A stretch of DNA of 64,000 nt from Methylorubrum populi (lineage in GTDB: Bacteria > Pseudomonadota > Alphaproteobacteria > Rhizobiales > Beijerinckiaceae), in NCBI RefSeq assembly GCF_002355515.1, contig NZ_AP014809.1, positions 3,186,501-3,250,500 on the forward strand, read 5' to 3'. The notes under the pieces are model-generated. The model was given only the letters and a program-made list of their open reading frames with translations, was not told the origin of the DNA and made no database searches. The position numbers were made by a program, and so were the translations under genes. Below are positions 35,088 through 44,752 of this stretch, piece after piece. How positions within the stretch are numbered: the first letter of the stretch is position 1; each line of letters begins with the position of its first letter.

Positions 35088-36740
35088 TCAGGCCTGCTGC
35101 GGCTCGGCCGCAGCCGCCTCGGTCGACTCGCCATCGGCGGCCTCGCCCTCTTCCGCTTCACCCTCGGCCGTCTCGCCTTCCGGCTCCGGCAGCGATTCGA
35201 TCCAGCCGGCCTTCAGACGGGCGGCCATGATCAGCGCCTCGGCCTCGGCCCGCGACAGTTCGAAGCCGTCGAGGTAGCCGGCATGGCGCACGGCCTCGGG
35301 GCCGCGGCCCTCGGTGTAGCCGACGAGGTCGTCGGTGGCGCAGCCGGCGAGATCCTCGACGGTCTTCACCTCGTTCTCGCCGAGCGCCACCATCATCGCC
35401 GTGGTGATGCCGTCGATCTCGCGCAGTTCGTCCTCGACGCCGAGCTCGCGGCGGCGGTCGTCCTGCTCTTGCTCGATGCGGGCGAGGTAATCCTGGGCGC
35501 GGGCCTGGATCTCGGCACCGGTCTCTTCGTCGAGACCCTGGATGTTGGAGAGTTCCGCCACATCGACATAGGCAATCTCCTCGACGTTGCGGAACCCTTC
35601 CGCCGCGAGAAGCTGGCCGACGGTCTCGTCGACGTCGAGGGCCTCCATGAACACTTGCGTGCGCTCGGCGAATTCCTTCTGGCGGCGCTCCGACTCCTCG
35701 GCCTCGGTCAGGATGTCGATGTCCCAGCCGGTGAGCTGCGAGGCCAGCCGCACGTTCTGGCCGCGACGGCCGATGGCGAGCGAGAGCTGGTCGTCCGGCA
35801 CGACCACCTCGATGCGGTCGGCCTCCTCGTCGAGCACCACCTTCACGACCTCGGCCGGCTGGAGCGCGTTGACGATGAAGGTCGCCTGATCCTCCGACCA
35901 CGGGATGATGTCGATCTTCTCGCCCTGCAATTCGCCGACCACCGCCTGGACGCGGGAGCCGCGCATGCCGACGCAGGCGCCGACGGGGTCGATCGAGGAA
36001 TCGCGGGAGATCACCGCGATCTTGGCGCGCGAGCCCGGATCGCGGGCCACCGCCTTCACTTCGACGATGCCGTCGTAGATCTCCGGCACTTCCTGGCCGA
36101 AGAGCTTGGCCATGAATTGCGGGTGCGAGCGCGAGAGGAAGATCTGCGGCCCGCGCACTTCCGAGCGAACATCGAACAGGTAGGCGCGGATGCGGTCGCC
36201 GGGGCGGAAGGTTTCGCGCGGGATCATCTCGTCACGGCGCACGATGCCTTCGCCACGGCCGAGATCGACGATGACGTTGCCGTATTCCACGCGCTTGACG
36301 ACACCGTTGAGGATCTCGCCGATTCGGTCCTTGTACTCGTCGTACTGGCGGGCGCGCTCGGCATCGCGCACCTTCTGCACGATGACCTGCTTGGCCGATT
36401 GCGCGGCGACGCGGCCGAAATCGAAGGGCGGCAGGGTGTCGGAGATCACGTCGCCGACGAGCGCGCCGGGATTGTAGCGGCGGGCCTGATCGAGGGTGAT
36501 CTCGCGGGCATCGTTCTCGACCTGATCGACAACGAGCAGGTGACGCGACAGGCGCAGCGCGCCGCTCTTCGGATCGATCTCGGCGTGAACGTCGGTCTCG
36601 GCGCCGTAGCGCGAGCGGGCCGCCTTGGCGATCGCCTCTTCCATCGCCTCGATGACGATCTGGCGGTCGATCACCTTCTCGCGGGCCACCGCGTCGGCGA
36701 TCTGCAGGAGTTCGAGCCGGTTGGCGCTGACGACGGCCAT
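35088..36740 (-). CDS. nusA: Transcription termination/antitermination factor NusA
   Basis: 550 residues. N-terminal RNA polymerase-binding domain, S1 domain (about 135-200, [19 protein letters not shown]), KH1 with [21 protein letters not shown] segment and KH2 ([19 protein letters not shown]), then acidic helical repeats at the C-terminus and an Ala/Glu-rich tail. It modulates pausing and termination. Second gene of the operon, 98 bases after rimP. In other bacteria NusA feeds back on this operon's leader, which is relevant to the hairpin upstream of rimP. Confidence 0.95.
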   Translation of the reverse strand: MAVVSANRLELLQIADAVAREKVIDRQIVIEAMEEAIAKAARSRYGAETDVHAEIDPKSGALRLSRHLLVVDQVENDAREITLDQARRYNPGALVGDVISDTLPPFDFGRVAAQSAKQVIVQKVRDAERARQYDEYKDRIGEILNGVVKRVEYGNVIVDLGRGEGIVRRDEMIPRETFRPGDRIRAYLFDVRSEVRGPQIFLSRSHPQFMAKLFGQEVPEIYDGIVEVKAVARDPGSRAKIAVISRDSSIDPVGACVGMRGSRVQAVVGELQGEKIDIIPWSEDQATFIVNALQPAEVVKVVLDEEADRIEVVVPDDQLSLAIGRRGQNVRLASQLTGWDIDILTEAEESERRQKEFAERTQVFMEALDVDETVGQLLAAEGFRNVEEIAYVDVAELSNIQGLDEETGAEIQARAQDYLARIEQEQDDRRRELGVEDELREIDGITTAMMVALGENEVKTVEDLAGCATDDLVGYTEGRGPEAVRHAGYLDGFELSRAEAEALIMAARLKAGWIESLPEPEGETAEGEAEEGEAADGESTEAAAAEPQQA

Positions 36741-36838
36741 GGTTCCTGGTCCTTCCTTCAGTCGTACTTTTGCAGTCGTACTTGCAGAGCTTGTTTTCAG
36801 GTCGCGCGCCGGCCCTACGGGACGAGGGCGCGGGAAAG

Positions 36839-37594
36839 TCAGTGCAACGTGTCGCGGTTCTTGAGGCGGGCCGCCTTGGTGACGATGCCGCCGCCGGGCC
36901 TGGGCTTCTTGGCCTTCACCGGCTTGTCCGACTTCTTGTCAGCCTTGGGCTTGGGCCGCTTCGGCTGCGGGATGAAGCGCACCTGCGGCGCCTCGTCCTC
37001 CGGCTCCTCGCCCTCCTCGTCGTCCACCTCCTCGCCGTCCTGCGGCGGAGCGGAGCCGCGGCGCAGCGATTCGCGAATCAGGTCGTCGGTGAGGACGAGA
37101 TGCGCCTCGCCGAGATCGCGCAGCGGCAGGTCGATGCGGCTCGGCAGGCCGGGCTTCACGTCGGGCAGGTCGATCGGCACCGTGGCGCCGTCGGCGCTCG
37201 GCACACCGAGGATGCCGCGGAAGCGCTTGCGCCCGTCCATCGGCACCGCAAGCTCCACCTTGGCCTCGTAGCCGGCCCAGCGCTCGAAATCGGAGACGCG
37301 CACCAGCGGCCGGTCGATGCCGGGCGAGGAGATCTCGAGATAGTAGGCGCCGCCGACCGGATCCTCGAGGTCGAGGATCGGCGAGATCGCGCGGCTCACC
37401 GTCTCGCACTCGTCGACGCCCATCGTCCCGTCGGGCCGCTCGGCCATGATCTGCACGGTGCAGCCGTTGGTGTTCGAGATCTTCACCCGCACCAGCCGGA
37501 AGCCGAGGCCCTCGATCGGTCCCTCGACGATCTGGGCGACGCGCGCGGCGACGCCGGTCTCGCTGACAAGACGTTTCTCGGTGGGCTCCGCCAT
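36839..37594 (-). CDS. rimP: Ribosome maturation factor RimP
   Basis: 251 residues. The RimP core occupies about 1-165 ([34 protein letters not shown]), and is followed by an acidic stretch and a Lys/Pro-rich tail ([20 protein letters not shown]) that makes the protein longer than the usual 150-170 residues. ATG 37594 with GGAAAA upstream is preferred over 37639. First gene of the nusA operon; needed for 30S subunit assembly. Confidence 0.93.
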   Translation of the reverse strand: MAEPTEKRLVSETGVAARVAQIVEGPIEGLGFRLVRVKISNTNGCTVQIMAERPDGTMGVDECETVSRAISPILDLEDPVGGAYYLEISSPGIDRPLVRVSDFERWAGYEAKVELAVPMDGRKRFRGILGVPSADGATVPIDLPDVKPGLPSRIDLPLRDLGEAHLVLTDDLIRESLRRGSAPPQDGEEVDDEEGEEPEDEAPQVRFIPQPKRPKPKADKKSDKPVKAKKPRPGGGIVTKAARLKNRDTLH

Positions 37595-37663
37595 GCTGTG
37601 GTTTTCCGGCAAGTCTCGATCGGGGTTTGAGCTTGGCAATTCGGGTGCAGGAGGTGCTTGCGG

Positions 37664-37706
37664 AAATAAAAAAGAGCGGACCCCGGGGGGCCCACTCCCG
37701 CAAGCA
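37664..37706 (-). terminator. Terminator-like hairpin in the rimP leader (putative attenuator)
   Basis: On the minus strand GTGGGCCCC and GGGGTCCGC form a very stable stem with a tiny loop, followed by TCTTTTTTATTT, an intrinsic terminator signature. It lies about 70 bases before the rimP start and no minus-strand gene precedes it nearby. It therefore probably acts on the rimP-nusA-infB transcript itself, or ends an unrecognised small RNA. Confidence 0.65.
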
Positions 37707-37862
37707 GCCTATCGACTGCACCAGAAATGTTGAGCCGTGACTTAACCCCGGCGGGACGCGAATTCAAGCGCTTCGACGCGCGATCCGCAGCCTCCGGTGC
37801 CGCGATCCGGCCATCTCCGGCTGTAAACACCGCCTCAATCGCACGCGAGAGGGGAGGGGAGC

Positions 37863-38516
37863 ATGCCGGCCACCACGACCGGACCGGATCCGGACGCCCT
37901 GCATCCGATGCCCGGGCACCGGCGCGTCACCTTCATCCGCAACCTCGACCTGCCGGAGAATGTCGAAGTCGGCGCCTACAGGTACTACGACGATCCGGCC
38001 GGCCCGCAGGCGTTCCTCGACGCGATCCTCTACCACTTTCCCTTCATCGGCGACCGCTTGGTCATCGGAAAGTTCTGCGCCATCGCCGCGGGCACGCGCT
38101 TCCTGATGAACGGCGGCAATCACCGCCTCGACGGGCTCTCGACCTATCCCTTCCCGATCTTCGGCGGCGACTGGATCGGCCGCGTCGCGGGCGAGCTGGA
38201 CTTCCCGAATCGGGGCGACACGCGCATCGGCAACGATGTCTGGCTCGGCTACCGGAGCACCGTGATGCCGGGCGTCACGGTCGGCGACGGGGCGGTGATC
38301 TCGGCGCATTCGGTCGTCGCGGCGGATGTCCCGCCCTACACGATCGTGGCCGGCAACCCCGCGAAGGTTGTCCGCCGCCGCTTCTCGGACGAGGACGCCG
38401 CGCGGCTGCAGGCGGTGGCGTGGTGGAACTGGCCGATCGAGCGGATCACCGCTCACCTGCCCCTGATCGGCGGCGGCGACATCGCCGCGCTGGAGATGGC
38501 GGCGCGGGAGGGCTGA
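37863..38516 (+). CDS. Vat/CatB-type hexapeptide acetyltransferase
   Basis: 217 residues, left-handed beta-helix acetyltransferase of the xenobiotic (streptogramin/chloramphenicol) group. Marks: VGAYRYYDDP, LVIGKFCAIAAGTRFLMNGGNHRLDG with the catalytic histidine, IGNDVWLGYRSTVMPGVTVGDGAVI and AGNPAKVVRRRF. GGAGGGGAG precedes the ATG. Chromosomal members of this family often have no proven resistance role, so I do not call it a resistance gene. It stands alone, divergent from the rimP operon. Confidence 0.87.
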   Translation: MPATTTGPDPDALHPMPGHRRVTFIRNLDLPENVEVGAYRYYDDPAGPQAFLDAILYHFPFIGDRLVIGKFCAIAAGTRFLMNGGNHRLDGLSTYPFPIFGGDWIGRVAGELDFPNRGDTRIGNDVWLGYRSTVMPGVTVGDGAVISAHSVVAADVPPYTIVAGNPAKVVRRRFSDEDAARLQAVAWWNWPIERITAHLPLIGGGDIAALEMAAREG

Positions 38517-38668
38517 TCGCCGGTGCCGTAGGGGATCAGGGGTGGCGTCAGCTTCATCGGCCCGTGCTCAGTGGCCAGCACCGCGGCGATCCAGAACAGG
38601 AGGAGCCCCACCAGCAGACCTTCGCGGAGGGTCGGCCGCGGCTGTGTTTCTTCGCGGCGTCGGGCCAT
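38453..38668 (-). CDS. Small single-pass membrane protein, unknown
   Basis: 71-residue frame starting MARRREETQPRPTLREG, with one hydrophobic segment (LLVGLLLFWIAAVLA) after a basic N-terminus, the usual orientation rule for a small inner-membrane protein. Its last 20 codons overlap, in antisense, the end of the acetyltransferase gene. There is no strong ribosome binding site and I recognise no family, so the call rests on the basic-then-hydrophobic layout only. Confidence 0.4.
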   Translation of the reverse strand: MARRREETQPRPTLREGLLVGLLLFWIAAVLATEHGPMKLTPPLIPYGTGDQPSRAAISSAAMSPPPIRGR

Positions 38669-38811
38669 GAGCAGGATGTCCGGTCGGCACATCGTGCCGT
38701 TCTGAAGCCCGATTGTTTCCGATTTGTGTGGGAATTATACCCACGGACGTTGATCGAGGGGAATGTCTCGATACTGCCTGTTCGGCAGCACCGAAGAGAT
38801 GTCCTCGAGCG

Positions 38812-38842
38812 AAAAGAAAACGCCGCCCTGATAAGGGCGGCG
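38812..38842 (-). terminator. Intrinsic terminator of asd
   Basis: On the minus strand CGCCGCCCT and AGGGCGGCG form a perfect nine-pair stem with a four-base loop, followed by TTTTCTTTTC, 30 bases past the asd stop. Clear rho-independent terminator. Confidence 0.9.
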
Positions 38843-38872
38843 CTTGATTGCAGTCCTGCGAGGATGGAGGCG

Positions 38873-39907
38873 TCAGGCCGCCTGCTTGGCCTTGTTGAGG
38901 AGCTTGCGGTTCACCAGCACCTCGGCGATCTGCACCGCGTTCAGTGCCGCGCCCTTGCGCAGGTTGTCCGAGACGCACCAGAAGTTCAGGCCGTTCTCGA
39001 CCGTGGCGTCCTCGCGGATGCGGGAGATGTAGGTGGCGTCCTCGCCCGCCGCCTCGTGCGGGGTCATGTAGCCGCCGTTCTCGCGCTTATCGATCACCAG
39101 CACGCCGGGGGCCGAGCGCAGGATCTCGGTCGCCTGCTCCGGCGTGATCGGACGCTCAAACTCGACGTTCACCGCCTCGGCATGGCCGATGAAGACCGGG
39201 ACGCGAACCGCGGTCGCCGTGAGCTTGATCTTGGGATCGAGCATCTTCTTGGTCTCGGCGACCATCTTCCACTCTTCCTTCGTGTAGCCGTCCTCCATGA
39301 ACACATCGATGTGCGGGATGACGTTGAAGGCGATGCGCTTGGTGAACTTCTTCGTGACCACCTCGCCGGCCGTGAAAACGGCGCGGGTCTGGCTGAACAG
39401 CTCGTCCATGGCGTCCTTGCCGGCGCCGGAGACGGACTGGTAGGTCGAGACCACGACGCGCTTGATGGTGGCCGCCTCGTGCAGCGGCTTGAGCGCGACG
39501 ACGAGCTGCGCGGTCGAGCAGTTCGGGTTGGCGATGATGTTGCGCTTGGTGAAGCCCACGACCGCGTCGGCGTTCACCTCGGGCACGATCAGCGGCACGT
39601 CGGCGTCGTAGCGGAACGCGGACGAGTTATCGATCACCACGCAGCCCTGCTGGCCGATGCGCGGGCTCCACTCCTTGGACGCGTCGCCGCCCGCCGACAT
39701 CAGGCAGATGTCGGTGTCGGAGAAGTCGTAGGTGTCGAGCGCTTTGACCTTGAGAATCTTGTCGCCGAAGGAGACTTCCTGGCCCAGGCTGCGGCTGGAG
39801 GCCAGCGCCACGACCTCGTCGGCCGGGAAGGCGCGCTCGGCCAGAATGTCGAGCATCTCGCGGCCCACATTGCCCGTGGCTCCGACGACGGCGACCTTGT
39901 AACCCAT
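38873..39907 (-). CDS. asd: Aspartate-semialdehyde dehydrogenase
   Basis: 344 residues. Reduces aspartyl phosphate to aspartate semialdehyde with NADPH, the branch point to lysine/diaminopimelate, threonine and methionine. NADP motif VVGATGNVGREML at the N-terminus, active-site C130 in NPNCSTAQL, and the later conserved block HIDVFMEDGYTKEEWKMVAET. Full length. Monocistronic, with its own terminator downstream. Confidence 0.95.
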   Translation of the reverse strand: MGYKVAVVGATGNVGREMLDILAERAFPADEVVALASSRSLGQEVSFGDKILKVKALDTYDFSDTDICLMSAGGDASKEWSPRIGQQGCVVIDNSSAFRYDADVPLIVPEVNADAVVGFTKRNIIANPNCSTAQLVVALKPLHEAATIKRVVVSTYQSVSGAGKDAMDELFSQTRAVFTAGEVVTKKFTKRIAFNVIPHIDVFMEDGYTKEEWKMVAETKKMLDPKIKLTATAVRVPVFIGHAEAVNVEFERPITPEQATEILRSAPGVLVIDKRENGGYMTPHEAAGEDATYISRIREDATVENGLNFWCVSDNLRKGAALNAVQIAEVLVNRKLLNKAKQAA

Positions 39908-40276
39908 CTCACCAAACTCCGCTGCGCGGGCGGAATGACACCGGCCCGCCTCTTCCCATGGCCGGCGGACGCACCGCGCGAGACCGTCATTCGGGAAGAT
40001 TCCATAGGCTGAAGAACCCGCCCCGATTCGTCGTCGAGGTGGGCTCGCCAGGCGCCGGGAGCAAGATGCCTCGGGCGCCGGCCTGTCAAGAGGCGTGCGC
40101 GGATGCTCGCACCGCCGGCCTGACAGGACGCGCGAAACACAACCGGCGATTCACCATCGCGCGAGAAAGCCGAGGACAGACGGCGCCCGCGCAACCCTCT
40201 GGTGGCCGGCGGCGCGGCAGAGATCGGGCAACGGCGAGGGCTCCCGCAGCCCCGCGGACCCGATGAAGGCCTGCGC
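39908..40276. other. Divergent intergenic region, asd / unknown membrane protein
   Basis: 369 bases holding the asd promoter on the minus strand and that of the next gene on the plus strand. Complementary heptamers CCTGTCA (near 40081) and TGACAGG (near 40124) are about 35 bases apart and may be chance. No coding frame is convincing. Confidence 0.3.
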
Positions 40277-41125
40277 ATGCTCCCCTACCCGGACGACGCT
40301 CAAAATCGCTTCGACGATCGTTTCGAGGATCCGCCGCGCTCCCCGCCGGTCCGGCTGCTGCCGGTCGCGGCCAAGCTCGCGGCGAGCGCCGCGCTGATCG
40401 CCAGCCTCTCCCTCGTGGCACGCGACCGCATGAATGCCCCCGAGCCGTCCAGCGCCTGGAGCGAGCCGCCGCGGGCGGCCGAGGGCGCGCGGCGGGCCAT
40501 CGCCGCCACCGAGCCGCTCCTCACCCTGCGCGAGGACGCGGCCGAGCTGCGGCCGCAGCCCGAGCCAACGCGTTGGAATTCCGGCAACGGGCAGCGCGAG
40601 GACAGCGTTAGCCAGGGCGCGTTCGATACCATCGAGGCGCCCTATCTCCTCGTCACCGCCACCGATGCGGGCGGCCCAGGTGATCCCGGCCCGAGTCTGT
40701 TCGTGACGCTGGTGCGCCGGGCGGCGGACGGGCGCGGCCTGTCGATCCTGCGTACTGGCGAGCGCGGCATCGTGGCGACCCGCCTCGGCAGCTTCGAGAC
40801 CGTCGAGACCACGCTGGCGGCGGCGGGAAAGCGCGGCTGCACCGGCTTTCGCAGTCTCGATCTGAAGGCGGTGAGCCTCGACGGCTGGCTCTGCGGCATC
40901 CTCGGCCAGGCGCCGGAACCGCGCTCCGTCGCCTGCGCCATCGATCGGATCGCGCTTGCGGGCCGCGTGACGGCGACGCTCGGCGCCGATGCCTTCCCCG
41001 AGGCGAGCGCGTGCCGAGCCGAGGAAGCGGCGATGGCGCCGCCGGGTGACAGCACCGGCTCGATCGCCGTCGCGGCGGCCGCGGAGCCGCCTAGAAACAA
41101 TGCGGCAAAAACGCGGCGAAAATGA
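40277..41125 (+). CDS. Membrane-anchored protein of unknown function
   Basis: 282 residues. One hydrophobic segment at about 28-42 (LAASAALIASLSLVA) follows a short acidic N-terminus, so the rest is probably periplasmic. The soluble part has a globular-looking region (YLLVTATD through DRIALAGRVTATLG, about 110-225) containing three or four cysteines (GCTGF, LCGIL, SVACAID, ASACRAE) and a disordered Pro/Ala tail ending in a basic patch. I recognise no family. ATG 40277 gives the most natural N-terminus; a longer frame starts at 40202. Confidence 0.65.
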   Translation: MLPYPDDAQNRFDDRFEDPPRSPPVRLLPVAAKLAASAALIASLSLVARDRMNAPEPSSAWSEPPRAAEGARRAIAATEPLLTLREDAAELRPQPEPTRWNSGNGQREDSVSQGAFDTIEAPYLLVTATDAGGPGDPGPSLFVTLVRRAADGRGLSILRTGERGIVATRLGSFETVETTLAAAGKRGCTGFRSLDLKAVSLDGWLCGILGQAPEPRSVACAIDRIALAGRVTATLGADAFPEASACRAEEAAMAPPGDSTGSIAVAAAAEPPRNNAAKTRRK

Positions 41126-41145
41126 CGAAGCGCGGCCATATTTCG

Positions 41146-41170
41146 GGAACAACGGCCACGCCAGAACGTC
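41146..41170 (+). promoter_or_regulatory. Possible EcfG-type promoter
   Basis: GGAAC (41146-41150), 16-base spacer, CGTC (41167-41170), about 70 bases before the secreted-protein gene. It differs from the alphaproteobacterial general-stress consensus GGAAC-N16/17-CGTT by one base in the -10. Confidence 0.3.
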
Positions 41171-41238
41171 TACTCTGCAACAAGCGGGATTCTTAACGAA
41201 CGGCCCGTACAGTCGCCTCTCACACGACAAGGTACGCC

Positions 41239-41652
41239 ATGCGCTTTTCCAAGCTCGCCCTGTTGGGCGCCATGACCCTCACCGCGATCGGCTTCGGAAC
41301 CAGTGCGGAGGCGCAGGGCCCCTACGGCAATCCCGGTTACGTGCGCGTGAGCCAGCCGCTGCCGATCCGCATTCGCCCGCGCTCCTGGCTCGATGCCGGC
41401 AACGTGGTCGAGCCGGGCAACGGCTCCGTTTCGAACCCGGCCACCAATCCGGCCTTCATCGCCGCCTCGAACCAGCTCAACCCGGTCTACGGCCGCAACG
41501 ACCGCTTCGGCGCCGGCATCCTGCCCGATCCGATCACCAACGGCCCGTTCATCGGCGCCCGCTCGACGGCGATCCGCAACGTCGACTTCTCGGCCGTCGA
41601 CGCGATCGACCCGACCTCCTACGTCGCCCGCTACGGCAACCCGTACCGGTAG
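41239..41652 (+). CDS. Small secreted protein of unknown function
   Basis: 137 residues with a classic signal peptide (MRFSKLALLGAMTLTAIGFG, cleavage likely after SAEA). The mature part is Asn/Pro/Gly-rich with repeated NP turns (NPGYV, NPATNP, LNPVYG, DPITNGP) and no cysteine. No family recognised. Ends just before a strong terminator, so it is transcribed alone, possibly from the stress-type promoter noted upstream. Confidence 0.7.
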   Translation: MRFSKLALLGAMTLTAIGFGTSAEAQGPYGNPGYVRVSQPLPIRIRPRSWLDAGNVVEPGNGSVSNPATNPAFIAASNQLNPVYGRNDRFGAGILPDPITNGPFIGARSTAIRNVDFSAVDAIDPTSYVARYGNPYR

Positions 41653-41678
41653 GATCTCTGTCCGATCGGCGGATGGAT

Positions 41679-41703
41679 ACGGGCCCTTTGGGGCCCGTTT
41701 TCG
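41679..41703 (+). terminator. Intrinsic terminator after the small secreted protein
   Basis: ACGGGCCC and GGGCCCGT pair around a TTTG loop and are followed by TTTTCG. Because it lies between convergent genes it may also serve the acetyltransferase gene on the minus strand. Confidence 0.85.
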
Positions 41704-41717
41704 TTCGACGGGGCCGC

Positions 41718-42266
41718 TTAGGTCTTGAGCACCGGCTCGGCCACGTCGCCCGCACCGCGCTCGGCGAGGTAGTGGGGCTGGAACAGGCACATGCGCACCG
41801 CGTCGCGGTAGCGGCCGTTGACGAAGAACTCGTCTCGCAAGATCCCCTCGGGGCGGAAGCCGCAGCTCTCGTAGATGCCGGCCGCGCGCTTGTTGTCCTT
41901 GTCCACGTGCAGATAGAGCTTGTGGATGTTGAGCACCTTGAAGGCGTAATCGATGGCGATGCGGGTGGCTCGCTTGGCGTAGCCCTTGCCCTGATGATCG
42001 GGGTGGATCGCGATCTGGAACTCGCAGCGCCGATGCAGGTGGTTGATCTCCACCAGCTCGACCATGCCCGCCGGCTCGCCGCGCTCCGTGGCGATGATGA
42101 AGCGCCGCTCGGTCTGGTTATGAATGTTGCGCTCGTAGAGCTGCGCCAGTTCGGCGAAAGATTCGTAAGCCTCCTCGAACCAATAGCGCATGATGCTGTC
42201 GTTGTTGTTGAGCTGATGCACGAAGAGGAGGTCTTCGCGCTCCAGCGGTCGCAGTTTGATACTCAT
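41718..42266 (-). CDS. speG: SpeG-type spermidine N-acetyltransferase (GNAT)
   Basis: 182-residue GNAT. It follows SpeG closely: [47 protein letters not shown], the acetyl-CoA loop [13 protein letters not shown] and [21 protein letters not shown]. SpeG acetylates spermidine or spermine to limit polyamine toxicity. ATG 42266 is used because homology begins there; the upstream extension is low-complexity and frame-only. Confidence 0.88.
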   Translation of the reverse strand: MSIKLRPLEREDLLFVHQLNNNDSIMRYWFEEAYESFAELAQLYERNIHNQTERRFIIATERGEPAGMVELVEINHLHRRCEFQIAIHPDHQGKGYAKRATRIAIDYAFKVLNIHKLYLHVDKDNKRAAGIYESCGFRPEGILRDEFFVNGRYRDAVRMCLFQPHYLAERGAGDVAEPVLKT

Positions 42267-42348
42267 TTCCGCACTCGGGGCCGGTTCGGATGGGGTTGGC
42301 CTCCGGCCTACTCCCATGCCGACCAAGACGGAATGATGAAAGCCGGCT

Positions 42349-42642
42349 TCAAACCGCGCGAAGGCAGGTCTCCTCCTCCGCCAACCTGCGGGCGGCGGCG
42401 GCGTCGAGCTCGTCGAGCGGGCCGTGGAAGCGCAGGGCCCGCGTCGGCTCACCGACCCGCATCACCAGCACCACCGTTTCCCGGTCGGGACAGCCGGGGT
42501 CAGCGCAGACGATTTCATTGACGGAGAGAGCGTCCGCCTCCGTCAGAGCCAGTGCCGGCCGCAGCACGGATTTCGCCTCTGCTGCCGCCCGCGCCAGTCC
42601 GGCCGACCGGGTGCGCCAATCCTTCAGGCTGATGAGGCCCAT
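42349..42642 (-). CDS. Small conserved protein linked to CobW GTPase
   Basis: 97 residues with the motif [21 protein letters not shown] (read as two parts: VNEIVC and [10 protein letters not shown]), a CxxxxC pair in a context I have seen in small proteins encoded next to COG0523 GTPases in alphaproteobacteria. It starts five bases after the CobW-like gene ends and so is in the same operon, presumably under the same zinc control. The function is unknown; a metal-related or acceptor role is inference. Confidence 0.65.
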   Translation of the reverse strand: MGLISLKDWRTRSAGLARAAAEAKSVLRPALALTEADALSVNEIVCADPGCPDRETVVLVMRVGEPTRALRFHGPLDELDAAAARRLAEEETCLRAV

Positions 42643-42647
42643 GGGAA

Positions 42648-43868
42648 TCAGGCGACCGCCCGGCGCCAGACCGGAAGGGGATCGGGCAGGTCGCAGTAGG
42701 CGGACGGATCGAAGTGCCGGATCTCCGCCGAGCCGACGAGGCAGGCATCCAGCGCGGTGGTGATCGCCTCGCGGTCCATCCCGCGGCCGATGAAGACGAG
42801 TTCCTGGCGCCGGTCGCCCCACACCTCGCTCCACACCGTGTGAAGCCGCTCGCGGAACACAGCCTCCTCGGGCCAGCGCTGACGCGGCACCGCCGCCCAC
42901 CAGAAGCCCATCGCGCCGATATGCGCGACGGCGCCGGCGAGCGAGAACGCGCCGACCCAGTCCGGCCGGGTCGCGAGCCAGAAATGGCCCTTCGCCCGGA
43001 TCAGGCCCGGCCAGGTCGTGTTGGCGAAGGCCTGGAATTTCTCGGGATCGAACGGGCGCCGCGCCCGGTAGACGAAGGACCCGATGCCGTATTCCTCGGT
43101 CTCCGGCACGTGCTCGTGCGCGCCGTAGAGTTCTTTGAACCAGAGCGGGTGCTCCTGCGCCTTCTCCTCGTCGAACAGGCCGGTATCGAGGATGGCCTCC
43201 GGCGGCACCTTGCCGTGTGACGCCTCGACGATGCGCGCATCTGCGTTGAGCCCGCGGACCACCGAGCGCACGAGGTCGAGTTGGGCCGGCGCGACGTCGC
43301 GGGCCTTGTTGATCACCACCACGTCGGCGAACTCGATCTGCTCCACGAGGAGATCGACGAGGGTCCGGGCGTCGTCGGCGCCTGCCGTCTCGCCGCGCTG
43401 GCGCAGGAAGTCGTTCGAGCCGTAATCCTTCAGGAGGTTCACTGCATCGACCACGGTCACCATGGTGTCGAGCCGCGCCACGTCGCTGAGCGCTTTGCCA
43501 GCCTCGTCACGGAACGAGAAGGTGCTGGCCACCGGCAGCGGCTCGGCGATGCCGGTGCCCTCGATCAGCAGGTAGTCGAAGCGGCCCTCGGCGGCGAGGC
43601 GGCGCACCTCGGCGAGCAAGTCGTCCCGCAGGGTGCAGCAGATGCAGCCGTTGGTCATCTCCACCAACCGCTCGTCGGTGCGCGACAGGCCCGCGCCGCC
43701 CTCGCGCACGAGGTCGGCGTCGATATTCACCTCGCTCATGTCGTTGACGATCACCGCAACGCGCCGGCCCTCGCGGTTGTTGAGGACATGGTTGAGGAGC
43801 GTCGTCTTGCCGGCGCCGAGGAAGCCGGAAAGGACGGTGACGGGAAGGCGGGCATCGGTCTGAGACAT
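42648..43868 (-). CDS. CobW/COG0523-family zinc-type GTPase (YciC/ZigA-like)
   Basis: 406 residues. G3E GTPase with Walker [12 protein letters not shown], the metal-binding CxCC in [13 protein letters not shown], the guanine-site NKAR segment and the CobW C-terminal domain ([14 protein letters not shown]). Length and the C-terminal domain match the zinc-responsive YciC/ZigA branch, proposed metallochaperones that supply zinc to essential enzymes under starvation. A Zur-like palindrome lies 28 bases before the start, supporting zinc rather than cobalamin function. Confidence 0.85.
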   Translation of the reverse strand: MSQTDARLPVTVLSGFLGAGKTTLLNHVLNNREGRRVAVIVNDMSEVNIDADLVREGGAGLSRTDERLVEMTNGCICCTLRDDLLAEVRRLAAEGRFDYLLIEGTGIAEPLPVASTFSFRDEAGKALSDVARLDTMVTVVDAVNLLKDYGSNDFLRQRGETAGADDARTLVDLLVEQIEFADVVVINKARDVAPAQLDLVRSVVRGLNADARIVEASHGKVPPEAILDTGLFDEEKAQEHPLWFKELYGAHEHVPETEEYGIGSFVYRARRPFDPEKFQAFANTTWPGLIRAKGHFWLATRPDWVGAFSLAGAVAHIGAMGFWWAAVPRQRWPEEAVFRERLHTVWSEVWGDRRQELVFIGRGMDREAITTALDACLVGSAEIRHFDPSAYCDLPDPLPVWRRAVA

Positions 43869-43893
43869 GGGCGTCCGTCGGGCAGCGGGTGAG

Positions 43894-43910
43894 ATGTTAT
43901 TTTATAACGT
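43894..43910. promoter_or_regulatory. Zur-like operator
   Basis: GTTAT-TTT-ATAAC (43896-43908), a perfect inverted repeat that stands out in GC-rich DNA, 28 bases before the CobW GTPase start. It resembles alphaproteobacterial Zur boxes, which centre on ATAAC/GTTAT half-sites. Confidence 0.7.
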
Positions 43911-44090
43911 TGCATCTGTGGCCTGTCGTCAAGCCGTGCCGGCAGAAAAGATGGTCGACTCGTAGACCGACTCGGGAGAAAAGGCCGGGAGCGAGATCAG
44001 CCTGAACGAAGGGCCGCTGCGGCACGTGACCGATGCGAGGCTTCGCCGGTTGTCACTGCAGGCGTGCGGCCAGCGAGGAGGAGGGGACGG

Positions 44091-44717
44091 GTGCGACCCT
44101 GGCGGGAGGGACCGGGCGACCGGCGCAGCTACCATCACGGCAACCTCAAGGAGGCGCTGATCGAGGCCGCGCGCCGCTTCATCGCCGAGCGCGGCATTGG
44201 CGGCTTCACCCTCGTCGACGCGGCGCGCTTGGTCGGTGTGACGCCGGCCGCTCTCTACCGTCATTTCCGCGGCCGCGAGGCGTTGCTGGAGGAGGTGGCG
44301 GGGCGGGGCTTTGCCGATCTCGCCGACCGGCTGGCGCGGGCTCTGGCCGGCCGCGGCACACCGCTGGAGCGTTTCACCCGCATGGGCGAAGCCTATCTCG
44401 CCTTCGCCGAGGAGGAGCCGGGCTATTACGCGGCGATCTTCGAGGTGCGCGGCCACGCCGTCCCCGCGCCGGCCTCGGACAGGCCGAACCCGTTCGACCT
44501 CCTCGTCGAGGCTCTGCGCTCGACCTTCCCCGACGGATTCGACGGCGTCGATCCGCGCTTCCTCGCGCTGGAGGTCTGGGCGCTCTCCCACGGCATCGCC
44601 ACGCTCTCGGCCGCGGGCCAGCTGCCAAAGCCCGGTCCGGACAAGTACGAGTTGCTGCGTGCGGGCGTCCTGGCCCTCGTCCATGGGGCCGGCGGCCGGG
44701 GGACGGAAAAGCCCTGA
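44091..44717 (+). CDS. TetR-family transcriptional regulator
   Basis: 208 residues. N-terminal helix-turn-helix (SYHHGNLKEALIEAARRFIAERG, split by the family's GGFTLVDAARLVGVTPAALYRHF) and a C-terminal ligand domain of the WHG type (ALEVWALSHGIATL). GTG 44091 follows AGGAGGAGG at the right distance and is preferred over GTG 44064. A palindrome TGTGAA-N5-TTCACA lies between it and the next gene and could be its operator, so it may control the DUF2852 gene. Confidence 0.85.
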   Translation: MRPWREGPGDRRSYHHGNLKEALIEAARRFIAERGIGGFTLVDAARLVGVTPAALYRHFRGREALLEEVAGRGFADLADRLARALAGRGTPLERFTRMGEAYLAFAEEEPGYYAAIFEVRGHAVPAPASDRPNPFDLLVEALRSTFPDGFDGVDPRFLALEVWALSHGIATLSAAGQLPKPGPDKYELLRAGVLALVHGAGGRGTEKP

Positions 44718-44752
44718 GTCCCGGCCCTTGAAACGGCCGAGGCGGACCCGCA

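Noticed and set aside
37863..38516. Antibiotic resistance gene call for the Vat/CatB-type acetyltransferase
   Set aside because: Family membership alone does not show resistance; many chromosomal members act on other substrates.
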